Below are positions 38,711 to 47,952 of a stretch of DNA of 64,000 bases, piece by piece. The notes under the pieces were generated by a model. That model saw only the letters and a program-made list of their open reading frames with translations. It did not search any database and was not told the DNA's origin. The stretch covers positions 1,679,001-1,743,000 of the forward strand of contig CP050293.1 in the NCBI GenBank assembly GCA_014189435.1, in the 5' to 3' direction. The position numbers were made by a program, and so were the translations under genes. The number at the start of each line of letters is the position of its first letter. Position 1 is the stretch's first letter. This stretch comes from Mesorhizobium loti. GTDB taxonomy: Bacteria > Pseudomonadota > Alphaproteobacteria > Rhizobiales > Rhizobiaceae.

Positions 38711-41026
38711 TTGGCTGTCACCATCACCTCCCTCATTCTCTTGCTCATCGGTCTGGCGCTTGGCGGCGGTGGCATCCGCTTGGCTTCGCTGGGCGGCAGC
38801 TGGTATTACATCATTGTCGGTCTCGCCTTCCTGATCGCTGCCTGGCTGCTCTACCGGCGCAGATCGACCGCGCTGTGGCTCTACGCGGCGATCGTGCTCG
38901 GCACGCTTGCCTGGGCGGTCTGGGAAACCGGCTTCGACTGGTGGGAACTTGGCCCCCGCGGCGGCATCATCGTGCTGGTGGCGCTGTGGCTGCTGACGCC
39001 ATGGGCGAGGCGGGGTCTTGCCGGCCCTGATGCGCGCGCGCCGCTTATCCTTGCCGTGCTGGCATCGCTTGCCGTCGCCGGTTATTCGATGACAGCCGAT
39101 CCGAAGGACATCGCTGGAGAACTCGACACCGACAAGGTGATCCCCAGCGCCAATCTCGGTAACGATGTGCCGGCCGGCGAGTGGCACTATTACGGGCGCA
39201 CGCAGTTCGGCCAGCGCTATTCACCGCTCGACCAGATCACGCCGGACAATGTCGCCAAGCTGCAGCCGGCCTGGACCTACCGCACCGGCGACGTGAAGGG
39301 TCCCGACGACATCGGCGAGACCACCTATCAGGTGACGCCACTGAAAATCGGCGACACGCTCTACATCTGCACGCCGCACAATTTCGCCATCGCCATCGAT
39401 GCCGCGAGCGGCAAGGAGAAATGGCGCTACGATCCCAAGATCAAGCTCGACAAGGATCGCCAGCACCAGACCTGCCGCGGCGTGTCCTATTACGCCGATG
39501 CGGCGATAACCGCCGGCCAGCCCTGCGCGACCCGTGTCTACCTGCCGACCTCGGATGCGCGGCTGATCGCGCTCGACGCCGCCAACGGGCAGATCTGTCC
39601 GGCTTTCGCCGAAGGCGGCACGCTGAACCTTCTGACCAACATGCCCTATCCGAAGTCGGGCTATTATTACTCGACCTCGGCGCCGCTGATATCAGGCAGC
39701 AAGATCATCGTCGGCGGCGCGGTCAACGACAATTATTCGACGCAGGAGCCGTCCGGCGTCATCCGCGCCTACGACGCTGCCACCGGCGCGCTGGTGTGGA
39801 ACTGGGATTCCGGCAATCCGGACCAGACGACGCCGCTACCGGCCGGCCAGACCTACACCGCCAACTCGCCCAACATGTGGTCGACGCCGAGTGCCGACGA
39901 GAAGCTCGGCCTGCTCTACGTGCCGCTCGGCAACCAGACGCCGGACCAGCTCGGCGCCGGGCGCAGCGCCAATGTCGAGAAGTTCTCGTCGTCGATCACC
40001 GCGCTCGACCTCAACACCGGGCAATTGCGCTGGGTGCGGCAGACCGTGCACCACGACCTCTGGGACATGGACGTACCGGCGCAGCCGAGCCTGATCGACA
40101 TCACCAAGGCCGACGGCACGGTGGTGCCGGCACTGGTCGGGCCGACCAAGCAGGGCGACCTTTATGTTCTCGACCGGCGCACCGGCGAGCCGGTCATCGC
40201 GGTCACGGAAGTGCCGGCGCCCGGCGGCGCCATCGAAGGCGATCACACATCGCCGACGCAGCCGGTCTCCGATCTCACCTTCATGCCGAAGCCGCTCACC
40301 GGCGCCGACATGTGGGGCCTCACCATGTTCGACCAGTTGGCTTGCCGGATCGAATTCCAGGGCCTGCGTTATGAGGGCCGCTATACGCCCCCTTCCGTCC
40401 AGGGCTCGCTGATCTATCCCGGCAATTTCGGTACTTTCAACTGGGGTGGCGTCGCTGTCGACCCGGTCCGGCAGGTGCTGTTCGGCATGCCGACCTATCT
40501 GGCCTTCAAGTCGCAGCTCATTCCGCGCGACCAGGTGCCACCGCCGGACGAGGGTCGCGGCAGCGAGCAGGGACTGAACCGCAACGAGGGCGCCCCCTAT
40601 GCCGTGGTGATGGGGCCGTTCCTGTCGCCGCTCGGCATTCCTTGCCAGGCGCCGCCCTGGGGCTATGTCGCGGGTGTGGATCTGAGGACCGGCAAGATCG
40701 CCTACAAGCATCGCAACGGCACCGTCTACGACATGACGCCGCTGCCGCTGCCGCTGAAGGTCGGGGTGCCGGGCATCGGTGGGCCGATGATCACCGCCGG
40801 CGGCGTCGCCTTCCTGGGCGCGGCGGTCGATGACTATCTGCGCGCCTATGAGCTGACATCGGGCAAGCAGCTGTGGCAGGCGCGGCTGCCGGCCGGCGGG
40901 CAATCGACGCCGATGACCTATACGGTCGCCGACGGCCGCCAGTTCGTGGTCATCGTCGCCGGCGGTCACGGCTCGGTCGGCACCAAGCCGGGGGATTATG
41001 TGATGGCCTATGCGCTGCCGAAGTAG
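38711..41026 (+). CDS. gcd: Membrane-bound PQQ-dependent dehydrogenase, glucose/quinate/shikimate family
   Basis: A 771-residue quinoprotein that oxidises glucose or related polyols in the periplasm and feeds electrons to ubiquinone. TTG 38711 is chosen with GAAGGAG seven bases upstream. The N-terminus has five membrane helices (LILLLIGLALGGGGIRLASL to about residue 135), followed by an eight-bladed PQQ propeller starting EWHYYGRTQFGQRYSPLDQI. Tryptophan-docking-type repeats (LVWNWDSGNP, LWDMDVPAQPSL) and the PQQ segment VRQTVHHDLWDMD are visible. Glucose is the likely substrate; quinate or shikimate remain possible. Confidence 0.9.
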   Translation: MAVTITSLILLLIGLALGGGGIRLASLGGSWYYIIVGLAFLIAAWLLYRRRSTALWLYAAIVLGTLAWAVWETGFDWWELGPRGGIIVLVALWLLTPWARRGLAGPDARAPLILAVLASLAVAGYSMTADPKDIAGELDTDKVIPSANLGNDVPAGEWHYYGRTQFGQRYSPLDQITPDNVAKLQPAWTYRTGDVKGPDDIGETTYQVTPLKIGDTLYICTPHNFAIAIDAASGKEKWRYDPKIKLDKDRQHQTCRGVSYYADAAITAGQPCATRVYLPTSDARLIALDAANGQICPAFAEGGTLNLLTNMPYPKSGYYYSTSAPLISGSKIIVGGAVNDNYSTQEPSGVIRAYDAATGALVWNWDSGNPDQTTPLPAGQTYTANSPNMWSTPSADEKLGLLYVPLGNQTPDQLGAGRSANVEKFSSSITALDLNTGQLRWVRQTVHHDLWDMDVPAQPSLIDITKADGTVVPALVGPTKQGDLYVLDRRTGEPVIAVTEVPAPGGAIEGDHTSPTQPVSDLTFMPKPLTGADMWGLTMFDQLACRIEFQGLRYEGRYTPPSVQGSLIYPGNFGTFNWGGVAVDPVRQVLFGMPTYLAFKSQLIPRDQVPPPDEGRGSEQGLNRNEGAPYAVVMGPFLSPLGIPCQAPPWGYVAGVDLRTGKIAYKHRNGTVYDMTPLPLPLKVGVPGIGGPMITAGGVAFLGAAVDDYLRAYELTSGKQLWQARLPAGGQSTPMTYTVADGRQFVVIVAGGHGSVGTKPGDYVMAYALPK

Positions 41027-41082
41027 GGGAAGGCGTTCTGCTTGGATGAGCGGCCTGGCGGATATGCGATCCCGGCAACGGT

Positions 41083-41262
41083 GGCGCCGCCCCTCATTGC
41101 CCTGCCGGGCATTTCTCCCCGTATAATGACGGGGAGAAAGACGCCTTGGCTATCGTTTCGCCAATCGCCGACGTTGCAGGAATAGTGCCAGGGCTGAAAC
41201 TGCTCCTTCTCCCCGTCACTATACGAGGAGAAGATGCCGGCAGGCAGATGAGGGGCGGCGCC
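41083..41262. repeat. MITE-like inverted-repeat element, family A copy 2
   Basis: A 180-base element with the same ends as the copy at 10888-11057: GGCGCCGCCCCTCATTGCCC at the left and GATGAGGGGCGGCGCC at the right. It shares the inner palindromes and the central TTTCGCCAATCGCCGACGTT. Like copy 1 it lies between two converging genes, the PQQ dehydrogenase and the small protein gene at 41301. Confidence 0.85.
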
Positions 41263-41300
41263 GACGTTGATGTTTCCAACGATCGGCTGGCCCTCCCTTA

Positions 41301-41738
41301 TCAGCCAAGCCCCAGATGGCTCTTCAGGCTGGGCACCGAGCCGAGCACCTTGTTGGTGAGGTCAGGGCCGGCGGCGGCTTCGGCCTGCTGGACCAGCGTT
41401 TCGCCGGCCTTCTGGATTTGCGCCATATCGAGACCGGATGCCTTGAGCGCGGCGAGGCCGTTGATCAGCGCGCCGGCCTTCTCGCCAAGCACGCCGCCAA
41501 GCGCGCCCTGCAGCGATGACAGGAAGCCGCCACCGCCGCCGGCCGGAGCGGCGGCCATGACGTCATATTGGTGGGCGAGGTCGTCAGCGCCGGGGATCTT
41601 GGCGAAGAAAGCCGAAGCGCTGGTGCCTTCAGCCTCGTGCTCAAGCACCGAGAAAATGGTGCCGACGACTTTCTCTGTCGTCGCCTGGTCGAGGCCCGCT
41701 TTCTGCGAGACGGTGTTGACGATGTCCTGGACGTTCAT
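41301..41738 (-). CDS. Small helical protein, DUF2267/DUF2780-like
   Basis: A 145-residue soluble protein beginning MNVQDIVNTVSQKAGLDQAT. The N-terminal half is a helical domain of the sort seen in DUF2267/DUF2780 proteins; a Gly-rich hinge (APAGGGGGFLSS) leads to an Ala/Gly-rich amphipathic C-terminal half ending SVPSLKSHLGLG. The family assignment is tentative and the function unknown. A 49-residue membrane peptide gene follows upstream on the same strand, so the two may form one unit. Confidence 0.7.
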   Translation of the reverse strand: MNVQDIVNTVSQKAGLDQATTEKVVGTIFSVLEHEAEGTSASAFFAKIPGADDLAHQYDVMAAAPAGGGGGFLSSLQGALGGVLGEKAGALINGLAALKASGLDMAQIQKAGETLVQQAEAAAGPDLTNKVLGSVPSLKSHLGLG

Positions 41739-41747
41739 GGTCTCACC

Positions 41748-41897
41748 TCAACCCCGATTTTTCGTGTTTGCAGGCTGGCGTTGGTTGTTGCGCACCTTGA
41801 CCATCGATCGGCTGGTGGAAGCGGCCGAGCGCAGTGCCAGCAGGGCTGCAGCGGCGAGCACGAAAGCCGATACGAGGATCGGGGTGGAGAAGGTCAT
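41748..41897 (-). CDS. Small single-pass membrane protein
   Basis: A 49-residue peptide starting MTFSTPILVSAFVLAAAALL, with one N-terminal transmembrane helix and a basic, polar tail (RSMVKVRNNQRQPANTKNRG). AAGAAGGAA stands upstream of the ATG at 41897 and supports this start over the open frame to 42008. The gene ends nine bases before the start of the next gene on the same strand. No family is recognised. Confidence 0.6.
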   Translation of the reverse strand: MTFSTPILVSAFVLAAAALLALRSAASTSRSMVKVRNNQRQPANTKNRG

Positions 41898-42053
41898 GGG
41901 TGTTGTTCCTTCTTGGTCAGAATAAGCGCAACCACGAGGCAGGGACGAGACCGCCACCGGCAGCTTCCCCTTATGCAGCTTCCCCTTATATTGTGGCAAC
42001 TGCATCAAGATTGTCGAAAATGACCAAAATGTGATGCAGCCGGTTCTTCCGCG

Positions 42054-42848
42054 TCACGGCTTTCGTGCCGAAACCAGGAGATAGGCCTTGGTGATGGCGC
42101 CGAAATAGCCCGCAATCAGCCGGCAGACCGCTGTGCTGCTGAGGCTCATGGTCAGGCTCATGGCGCCTTTGCGATGTTCGGATGCCGGCCAGGCGACGAG
42201 GCTGCGGCGGAAGCCGCCGAGGCATTCATCGGTAGCGTCCTCGACGGTTACGTCTTTGAAACCCAACGCGTCGAACTGCGCCCGGTAGGACGCAATGTCC
42301 GGAAAGAGGTTGGCCTTTGGCACGCCGATGCGGTCGGAGATGCCGGATGTGAACCCTCTAAACAGGATATCGGAGAGGACAAGCGCGCCGCCGGGCTTGA
42401 GCACGCGAAAGGCTTCCGCCAGGAAGGCCGCGCGGGTGCCAAAATGGAAAGCAGCTTCCACACAGATCACCGCATCGAAGCTTTCGTCGGCAAAGGCGAG
42501 CTTGACGGCGTCCATCTGGAGCACCGTCGCACCGGGGGCGTTGCGGCGCGCCGTCTCGACTTGAGCAGCGGAGATGTTGATGGCGGTGACCGCCTGCGGT
42601 GGATAGCTGAGCAGCAAGCGCCTGGTCGAGGCGCCGAGCCCGCAGGCGACGTCCAGGATGCTGCCGTCCTTTTTCGGCAACCGCGCCAGCAGCGTGTCGA
42701 CCAGCGCTTCGCTCGCCTCGCGCTGCGATGCCGCGCCCGTCGCCCAATAGCCGAAATTGTAGAAGCCGCTGCCGCCGTAGTAGCGGCGCTGCTTGCCGCT
42801 CTTCATGGCCCGGTCGTAGATGCGGACCATCATGCGATCTTTTGGCAT
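42054..42848 (-). CDS. Class I SAM-dependent methyltransferase
   Basis: A 264-residue methyltransferase. SAM motif I is ILDVACGLGASTRRLL near residue 64, followed by the acidic loop VTAINISAAQVETARRN and the motif IV region FDAVICVEAAFHFGTRAAFL, with VLKPGGALVLSDILF after it, the pattern of sterol- or small-molecule C/O-methyltransferases. It lies 32 bases downstream of the P450 gene on the same strand. The pair is probably one unit modifying a single metabolite; the substrate is unknown. Confidence 0.87.
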   Translation of the reverse strand: MPKDRMMVRIYDRAMKSGKQRRYYGGSGFYNFGYWATGAASQREASEALVDTLLARLPKKDGSILDVACGLGASTRRLLLSYPPQAVTAINISAAQVETARRNAPGATVLQMDAVKLAFADESFDAVICVEAAFHFGTRAAFLAEAFRVLKPGGALVLSDILFRGFTSGISDRIGVPKANLFPDIASYRAQFDALGFKDVTVEDATDECLGGFRRSLVAWPASEHRKGAMSLTMSLSSTAVCRLIAGYFGAITKAYLLVSARKP

Positions 42849-42880
42849 CGTTCGTTCCGTCAGCTTTTGAGTGACAATGC

Positions 42881-44254
42881 TTAGAGCATATCAGGAAGGG
42901 CGACGAGATCGCGGAAACGCCCGTTGGCGCGGGCCTGGCGAACAAGGTCGCCGCGCGGGCGCAAGATGATCTCGACCTTGCCATGAGGCCGATGCGTCAC
43001 GGCAAGGCGATGGCCGATGGTCGAGCCGGCCGGCAGCTCGACCGCACGCTTCGAGAGGATGGTCGCCAGCGCTATGCGCATCATCTGATAGCCGAATGTC
43101 GTGCCGGGGCACATATGGCCGCCAGCGCCGAACACAAGATACTGGAATGGCGACGGCTTCAGGTTCTCCCAACGGTCGGGGTTGAAGCGATCCGGTTCCG
43201 GGTAGAGCGAGGGGTCACGGTTGATCAGCATGCCGCCGATGAGGACCCTTTCACCGCGCTTTATGTCCTCGCCGCCGAGCGTGGTTTTTCCTGCTGCCTT
43301 GCGCATCAGCAGCGGCACCGGCGGGAACAGCCGCATGGCTTCCCTGACCGCATGTTCGAGCAGCGGCACCTGGTCGAGAGCGCCCATTGTCACAAGTCCG
43401 CCATCCAGCGCGACATCGAGTTCGGCGGCCAGGCGGGCCATGATGGCGGGGTGCTGGGTCAGCAGGATCGTGGCCCAGGAGAGCGCGTTGAGGCAGGTGT
43501 CGTATGCCGCGCCAAAGAAGAAGCTGATGATGCCGCCGATCAATTGGGGGCTCGGCGGATTGCCGGCCTCGTCGAGATTATTGGCCAGCAGAGCCAGAAT
43601 ATCCTGGGCATCCGGGTTGCCCCGCTTTTCCGCTGCCCAGGTGAGGATGGCGTGTTCGAGTTTCGGCGCTTCGAGGATCCAGCGCACATAGGCCGGGCCG
43701 GGTACGATCCAGCTTGCGCTCATCAGGCTGCCGATCATGTCGGCGACCGGCAATCCCCGGGCGGAATCGTCACCGAACAACAGCCCGATGGCGAGATGCT
43801 TTGCCATCTGGGCGCTGATCTTTGTCAGCGGCAAGGGGACACCGACCGGCCAACCGTCAACAAGCGATTCCGCGATCGACGCCATCTTGGGCGCCATGGC
43901 GAGCACCGGGGACCGTTTGAGCGGCGGCAGGAACATCTTGCGGTAGTGTTCGTGACGCTGGCCGCGCAGTCGCGTCATGCCATAGACGAGGCGCGAAGAA
44001 GCATGGTTCTTCCTGCCGGCCATGTTGATCTGGACGTTGACCCAGGTTTCAGTCCCGGACAACAAGGTCCTGCATAGCCCGGTATCGGCAGTCACGAAAA
44101 GCCGCTTTGGATTGGCGCGGGTGGAGTGCGGGTAGTCGATCCGCAGAAAGGGGCCATGCTCGCGGTGCGCATCGCGCACGGCGACCAACGGATCGGCGAG
44201 AAACCGAGCTATGAAGCCAAGCGACCGGCGCCTGCCCAACCTATATGGCAGCAT
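42881..44254 (-). CDS. Cytochrome P450
   Basis: A 457-residue heme monooxygenase. The frame is open to 45418, but ATG 44254 with GGGGGAA before it starts the recognisable protein (MLPYRLGRRRSLGFIARFLA). The heme-ligand loop FGAGGHMCPG holds Cys382, the ExxR motif is EAMR, with RFNPDRW following, and an I-helix is seen in GGIISFFFGAAYDTCLNALS, where Ala-Ala-Tyr-Asp-Thr replaces the more usual AGxDT. No ferredoxin or reductase gene is nearby. The methyltransferase gene directly downstream suggests a joint tailoring role. Confidence 0.9.
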   Translation of the reverse strand: MLPYRLGRRRSLGFIARFLADPLVAVRDAHREHGPFLRIDYPHSTRANPKRLFVTADTGLCRTLLSGTETWVNVQINMAGRKNHASSRLVYGMTRLRGQRHEHYRKMFLPPLKRSPVLAMAPKMASIAESLVDGWPVGVPLPLTKISAQMAKHLAIGLLFGDDSARGLPVADMIGSLMSASWIVPGPAYVRWILEAPKLEHAILTWAAEKRGNPDAQDILALLANNLDEAGNPPSPQLIGGIISFFFGAAYDTCLNALSWATILLTQHPAIMARLAAELDVALDGGLVTMGALDQVPLLEHAVREAMRLFPPVPLLMRKAAGKTTLGGEDIKRGERVLIGGMLINRDPSLYPEPDRFNPDRWENLKPSPFQYLVFGAGGHMCPGTTFGYQMMRIALATILSKRAVELPAGSTIGHRLAVTHRPHGKVEIILRPRGDLVRQARANGRFRDLVALPDML

Positions 44255-44455
44255 GCAATTTCCCCCAAACCCATCAGGCATCCTAGGGATATCGCCGCGC
44301 CGGTCCATAGATTTATGGGGGTCGACTAATATTGCTGGGGATGCGCTCGTTGTGGCCTGCCAGGCGGGCACCGTCACCCAACCGTGACTGGACCATGCAA
44401 GCCTCGACCCTATCTTGCGCCGCAACGAGACTTTCCGAAGCCGAGGAGCACATCG

Positions 44456-45349
44456 ATGACGAAACCCGACGCCAATACCAGGCCTGCCATCACCCAGGCG
44501 ATGATCGATGCCTATGACGAGTACACGCATCTGACGCTCGATCGCCGCCGGTTCATGGAGCAACTGACCCGGCTTGCCGGATCGGGTGCGGCGGCGGCCG
44601 TGATCGCGCCGCTTTTGGCGGCAAATTCCGCGCAAGCGGCAATCGTCGCCGACAACGACCCACGCTTGAAGGGCGAGGACATCACATATGCCGGCAGCGG
44701 AGGCGAGATGAAGGGCTATCTGGTCAAGCCGGCGAACCAGGCGGGCAAGCTCGGCACGGTCATCGTCGTGCATGAAAACAGGGGTCTCAACCCGCATATC
44801 CGCGACGTGGCGCGACGCGTGGCGCTGGAAGGGTTCGTGGCGCTGGCGCCGGATTTCCTGTCGCCGCTCGGCGGCACGCCTGACGATGAAGACAAGGCGC
44901 GCGATATGTTCGCCAAGCTGGAGCCGGCGCAGACCATCGCCAACGGTATAGCGACCGTCGCTTTCCTCAAGGCTGACAAGGACGGCAACGGCAAGGTCGG
45001 CGCCGTCGGCTTCTGCTGGGGTGGCGGCACGGTCAACACGCTTGCCGTCAACGCGCCCGATCTCAGTGCCGGCGTTGCCTATTATGGCATGCAGCCGAAG
45101 GCCGCCGACGTGCCTGATATCAAGGCCGCATTGCTGCTGCACTATGCCGGGCTGGATGAGCGCACCAATGCCGGCATCGACGCCTTCAAGAAGGAGCTCG
45201 ACGCGGCGCATGTCGAATACACGGTCTATGTCTATGAAGGCGCCAACCACGCCTTCAACAACGATACGTCCGCAGCGCGCTACGACAAGAAGGCGGCGGA
45301 CCTCGCCTGGGGCAGAACGATCGCTTTCTTGAAGGAGAAGCTGGCGTAG
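44456..45349 (+). CDS. Dienelactone hydrolase family protein, exported
   Basis: A 297-residue alpha/beta hydrolase. ATG 44456 lies behind GAGGAG. The catalytic triad is visible: Cys187 in GFCWGGGT, Asp in LHYAGLDERTN and His in EGANHAFNNDT. An internal Arg-rich stretch DRRRFMEQLTRLAGSG followed by a hydrophobic Ala-rich region ending ANSAQA resembles a Tat signal preceded by a longer leader (about residue 33), so periplasmic export is likely. Members act on dienelactones or related esters. It diverges from the P450 gene. Confidence 0.88.
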   Translation: MTKPDANTRPAITQAMIDAYDEYTHLTLDRRRFMEQLTRLAGSGAAAAVIAPLLAANSAQAAIVADNDPRLKGEDITYAGSGGEMKGYLVKPANQAGKLGTVIVVHENRGLNPHIRDVARRVALEGFVALAPDFLSPLGGTPDDEDKARDMFAKLEPAQTIANGIATVAFLKADKDGNGKVGAVGFCWGGGTVNTLAVNAPDLSAGVAYYGMQPKAADVPDIKAALLLHYAGLDERTNAGIDAFKKELDAAHVEYTVYVYEGANHAFNNDTSAARYDKKAADLAWGRTIAFLKEKLA

Positions 45350-45371
45350 CCGATCCGCGGCGCCGGTTGTT

Positions 45372-46274
45372 TCAGCGCGCCGGCTTGTGGAAGGCGACGC
45401 CGGCGACCACCTGCGCAATGCCGAGGCAATCGGTAAAACTCGGAATCTGATGCAGCACGATGACGCCGATCAGCGTTGCGGTGACCGGCAGCAGCGACAG
45501 CATCAGCGCAAAGCTCGCGCGCGGCAGCCGCGACATTGCGAGCTGGTCGCAGATGTAAGGAATGACCGAAGAGCAGATGCCGACGCCGATGGCGGCGAGC
45601 AACAGCAATGGTGAGAAAAAGGCGGGCAGGGCGTCGGTGAGGCCGATCGGCAGCACGACGATGAAGGCGATGGCCATGGCGGCACCAAGGCTTGCGATGC
45701 CACCGCCGGCACCTGAAGCGGCGATGCGGTGGCCGAGCACGATGTAGCCGACGAACAGCGCGCCGTTGAGGAAAGCCCAGAACAGCCCGACGGGATCATC
45801 GGACCATTTGACGTCGATGAGCAGCAAGGTGCCGGTGACGGCGACGGCAAGGGCGGCGAGATTGCGCGGGCTCCTGAGTCCGATCACCGCAACGCCGATG
45901 GTGCCGACGAATTCGATCGCCGCCACCAGCGAGATCGGCAGGCGGTCGAGCGCCAGGTAGAACGAACAGTTCATCACCGCCAGGCAGGCGCCGAAGGCCA
46001 GCAACAGCAGCCGCGTCGAGCGATCGGCGCGGGCGAACGTTCGCCATGGACGGGTCAGCGGTGCGAAGATCAGCGCGGCGGTGGCGATGCGCAGCCATGC
46101 CATGCCGAGCACGCCGACATGCGGGAAGAGCAGCACGGCGAAGGCCGGGCCGAGATAGTGGAAGACGGCGCTGACGCCGAACCAGACATGCGGCGGCAGT
46201 TTTTCCGTCAGCCTGCCGAGGCTGGAGTTGCCGAGGGCAGGGGTCGCCACGAGCGCTTGCGTTTGATCATCCAT
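45372..46274 (-). CDS. EamA family (DMT superfamily) transporter, RhtA-like
   Basis: A 300-residue membrane protein with ten hydrophobic helices in two EamA repeats (first AFAVLLFPHVGVLGMAWLRI, second LPRASFALMLSLLPVTATLI). Its closest general type is the RhtA amino-acid/metabolite exporter. It diverges from an Lrp/AsnC-type regulator gene, which supports amino-acid export under Lrp control, although the substrate is an inference. It converges on the dienelactone hydrolase gene with a 22-base gap. Confidence 0.87.
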   Translation of the reverse strand: MDDQTQALVATPALGNSSLGRLTEKLPPHVWFGVSAVFHYLGPAFAVLLFPHVGVLGMAWLRIATAALIFAPLTRPWRTFARADRSTRLLLLAFGACLAVMNCSFYLALDRLPISLVAAIEFVGTIGVAVIGLRSPRNLAALAVAVTGTLLLIDVKWSDDPVGLFWAFLNGALFVGYIVLGHRIAASGAGGGIASLGAAMAIAFIVVLPIGLTDALPAFFSPLLLLAAIGVGICSSVIPYICDQLAMSRLPRASFALMLSLLPVTATLIGVIVLHQIPSFTDCLGIAQVVAGVAFHKPAR

Positions 46275-46363
46275 CGGATCAGTATCGCAGGCGGATTTGC
46301 CTGTTTATATGGGTAACAATCAGCTCATTCAGCTATCTTTCTCCCGGAAGAAAGGAGTTTTCG

Positions 46364-46855
46364 ATGAAACGCCTTCGAACTGAAAGCGCTGACCTCGACG
46401 CCGCGGACATGAAGATCCTGCGCCTGCTGGAAAAGGACGCGCGCACCAGCACGGCGGAGCTTGCGCGCTCGGTCTGCCTGTCGGCGCCGAGCGTGGCCGA
46501 GCGCATCAAGCGGCTGCAGGAAAGCGGCGTCATCGAGGCCTATTCGGTCAGGATCAACCCCGCCGCGCTTGGCCTGCCGCTGTCGGCATGGCTGCGCATC
46601 CGGCCGGTGCCGGGGCAATTGGCTGTCGTGGCCGAAATCATCCGCGAGCTGCCGGAGATCGCGCAATGCGACCGGGTGACCGGCGAGGACTGTTTCATTG
46701 CGCTGGCGCATGTCGGCTCGGTGGCTGAACTCGAGCGGGTGATCGACCGGATCATTCCCTATGCGATGACCAACACCGCCATCATCCAGTCGTCGCCGGT
46801 GGTGGCGCGCTCGGCCCTGGGGGCCATCAACGCCAAGCTTAAGGGGCCAGGCTAG
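46364..46855 (+). CDS. Lrp/AsnC family transcriptional regulator
   Basis: A 163-residue regulator with an N-terminal winged helix (LDAADMKILRLLEKDARTST and SVAERIKRLQESGVIEAYSV) and a C-terminal RAM/AsnC effector domain (residues ~75-150). Such proteins bind amino acids and form octamers on DNA. The gene is divergent to the EamA exporter gene with 89 bases between starts, so it most likely controls that exporter. AAAGGAG stands before the ATG. Confidence 0.92.
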   Translation: MKRLRTESADLDAADMKILRLLEKDARTSTAELARSVCLSAPSVAERIKRLQESGVIEAYSVRINPAALGLPLSAWLRIRPVPGQLAVVAEIIRELPEIAQCDRVTGEDCFIALAHVGSVAELERVIDRIIPYAMTNTAIIQSSPVVARSALGAINAKLKGPG

Positions 46856-46882
46856 GTGTAGGAGATTGTCGGTTCGAGGGTT

Positions 46883-47080
46883 TTATGCGTGGCCGCGCTT
46901 CATGCGCGCCTGCTTCAGGATGGCGCGCCAGCGGATCATGTCGAACGGGATCGGCTCGTTGCTGTTGGCGATGTGGAAGATCTCGTTGTTGACGTTCTTG
47001 AGGGAACGCCAGAAATCATAGTCGGTGATGCGCGGATCGGCGGCCAGCCTGTCCACCTCGACCTTGATGTCGGTTTTCAT
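46883..47080 (-). CDS. Small hypothetical protein
   Basis: A 65-residue acidic-then-basic soluble protein (MKTDIKVEVDRLAADPRITD at the start, LKQARMKRGHA at the end). GAGGAA stands seven bases before the ATG at 47080. No domain is recognised. It stands alone, converging on the Lrp-type gene. The clear ribosome binding site and the non-Arg-rich composition argue that it is a real gene. Confidence 0.65.
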   Translation of the reverse strand: MKTDIKVEVDRLAADPRITDYDFWRSLKNVNNEIFHIANSNEPIPFDMIRWRAILKQARMKRGHA

Positions 47081-47305
47081 GCACGTTCCTCGAACCGGCT
47101 TCGCCCCGCCGCCCGTGTCGCTACCTCGATGCGGATCGTTTTCGACCGACCCGCTGAGTCGCGCAACGGCTCAATTGGCTTGTTCCCGTTAAAACCTCGG
47201 TAAGGTTAACGCGGGCGCCGAGTCGCTTCAAGCACTGCTGCCTGCCGATTTGAAGGGTTCTGCGATTTTGGATTGCCGGTGTGGCTTTGAGGTCCGGTCG
47301 TCGCC

Positions 47306-47785
47306 CTATTTGCGCTTAATCCCGATCGAACGGCCGGCGCGCTCCGGCATCGGCAGTGCGGAATGGGCGGCGCGCATCGCTTCGACCTTGGCAAGCACAT
47401 CGGCGGGGAAGGGTGCGACCTTCGGCCCGGACATATCGACATGCAGGGACAGGATTTCGGAGGTGGCGGCGAGCCAGCCGTCGACATGGCGGATTTCCTG
47501 ATAGGTCCGCAGCCGCTTGTCGTCATGGTCGATGAGCTGGAGGGAGATGCGGACCTTGTGATCCAGATGCAGTTCCTGGACGTAGCAGACATGGACTTCG
47601 GCGGTGTAAACCGTGAGCCGCCGCTCCTTCACGTAATCCAGCCCCATGCCCATCGCCTCGAAGGCCTCGTCCGAGCAGCGGTCGAACAGCACGTTGTAGT
47701 AGGCCATGTTGAGATGGCCGTTGTAATCGATCCAGTCCTTCTCGATGTCCATGGGCTTGGAGACGAAGGGGGCAGGGATGGGCAT
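47306..47785 (-). CDS. Thioesterase superfamily (hot-dog fold) protein
   Basis: A 159-residue acyl-CoA thioesterase-like protein. The hot-dog hallmark is DWIDYNGHLNMAYYNVLFD (near residues 17-35) with the Asp/His active-site region, followed by a typical EVHVCYVQELHLDHKVRIS strand pair. It resembles thioesterases linked to carnitine or betaine metabolism, but no such genes adjoin. It diverges from the GlcD-type gene with the short repeat element in between. Confidence 0.85.
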   Translation of the reverse strand: MPIPAPFVSKPMDIEKDWIDYNGHLNMAYYNVLFDRCSDEAFEAMGMGLDYVKERRLTVYTAEVHVCYVQELHLDHKVRISLQLIDHDDKRLRTYQEIRHVDGWLAATSEILSLHVDMSGPKVAPFPADVLAKVEAMRAAHSALPMPERAGRSIGIKRK

Positions 47786-47844
47786 CGAAACTTCCTTGTT
47801 CTGGCGCTGGACAGAGCGTGTTGGGTGAGGTTCTCTTTAGTCCT

Positions 47845-47896
47845 GGCGCAATTCCGGACGGAAAACCGCTACACACTTTTCCTGGAATTGCTTTAG
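47845..47896. repeat. Short palindromic repeat, family E copy 2
   Basis: A 52-base element GGCGCAATTCCGGACGG ... CTTTTCCTGGAATTGCTTTAG, with inverted ends GCAATTCC/GGAATTGC. Relative to the copy at 20284-20358 it lacks the nested hairpin. It lies between the divergent thioesterase and GlcD-type genes, within likely promoter space. Confidence 0.75.
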
Positions 47897-47952
47897 GCAG
47901 CATCCATAATCGCATAACAAGCGTGGACGCTGGTCCATTCGCGGAGGAATTC

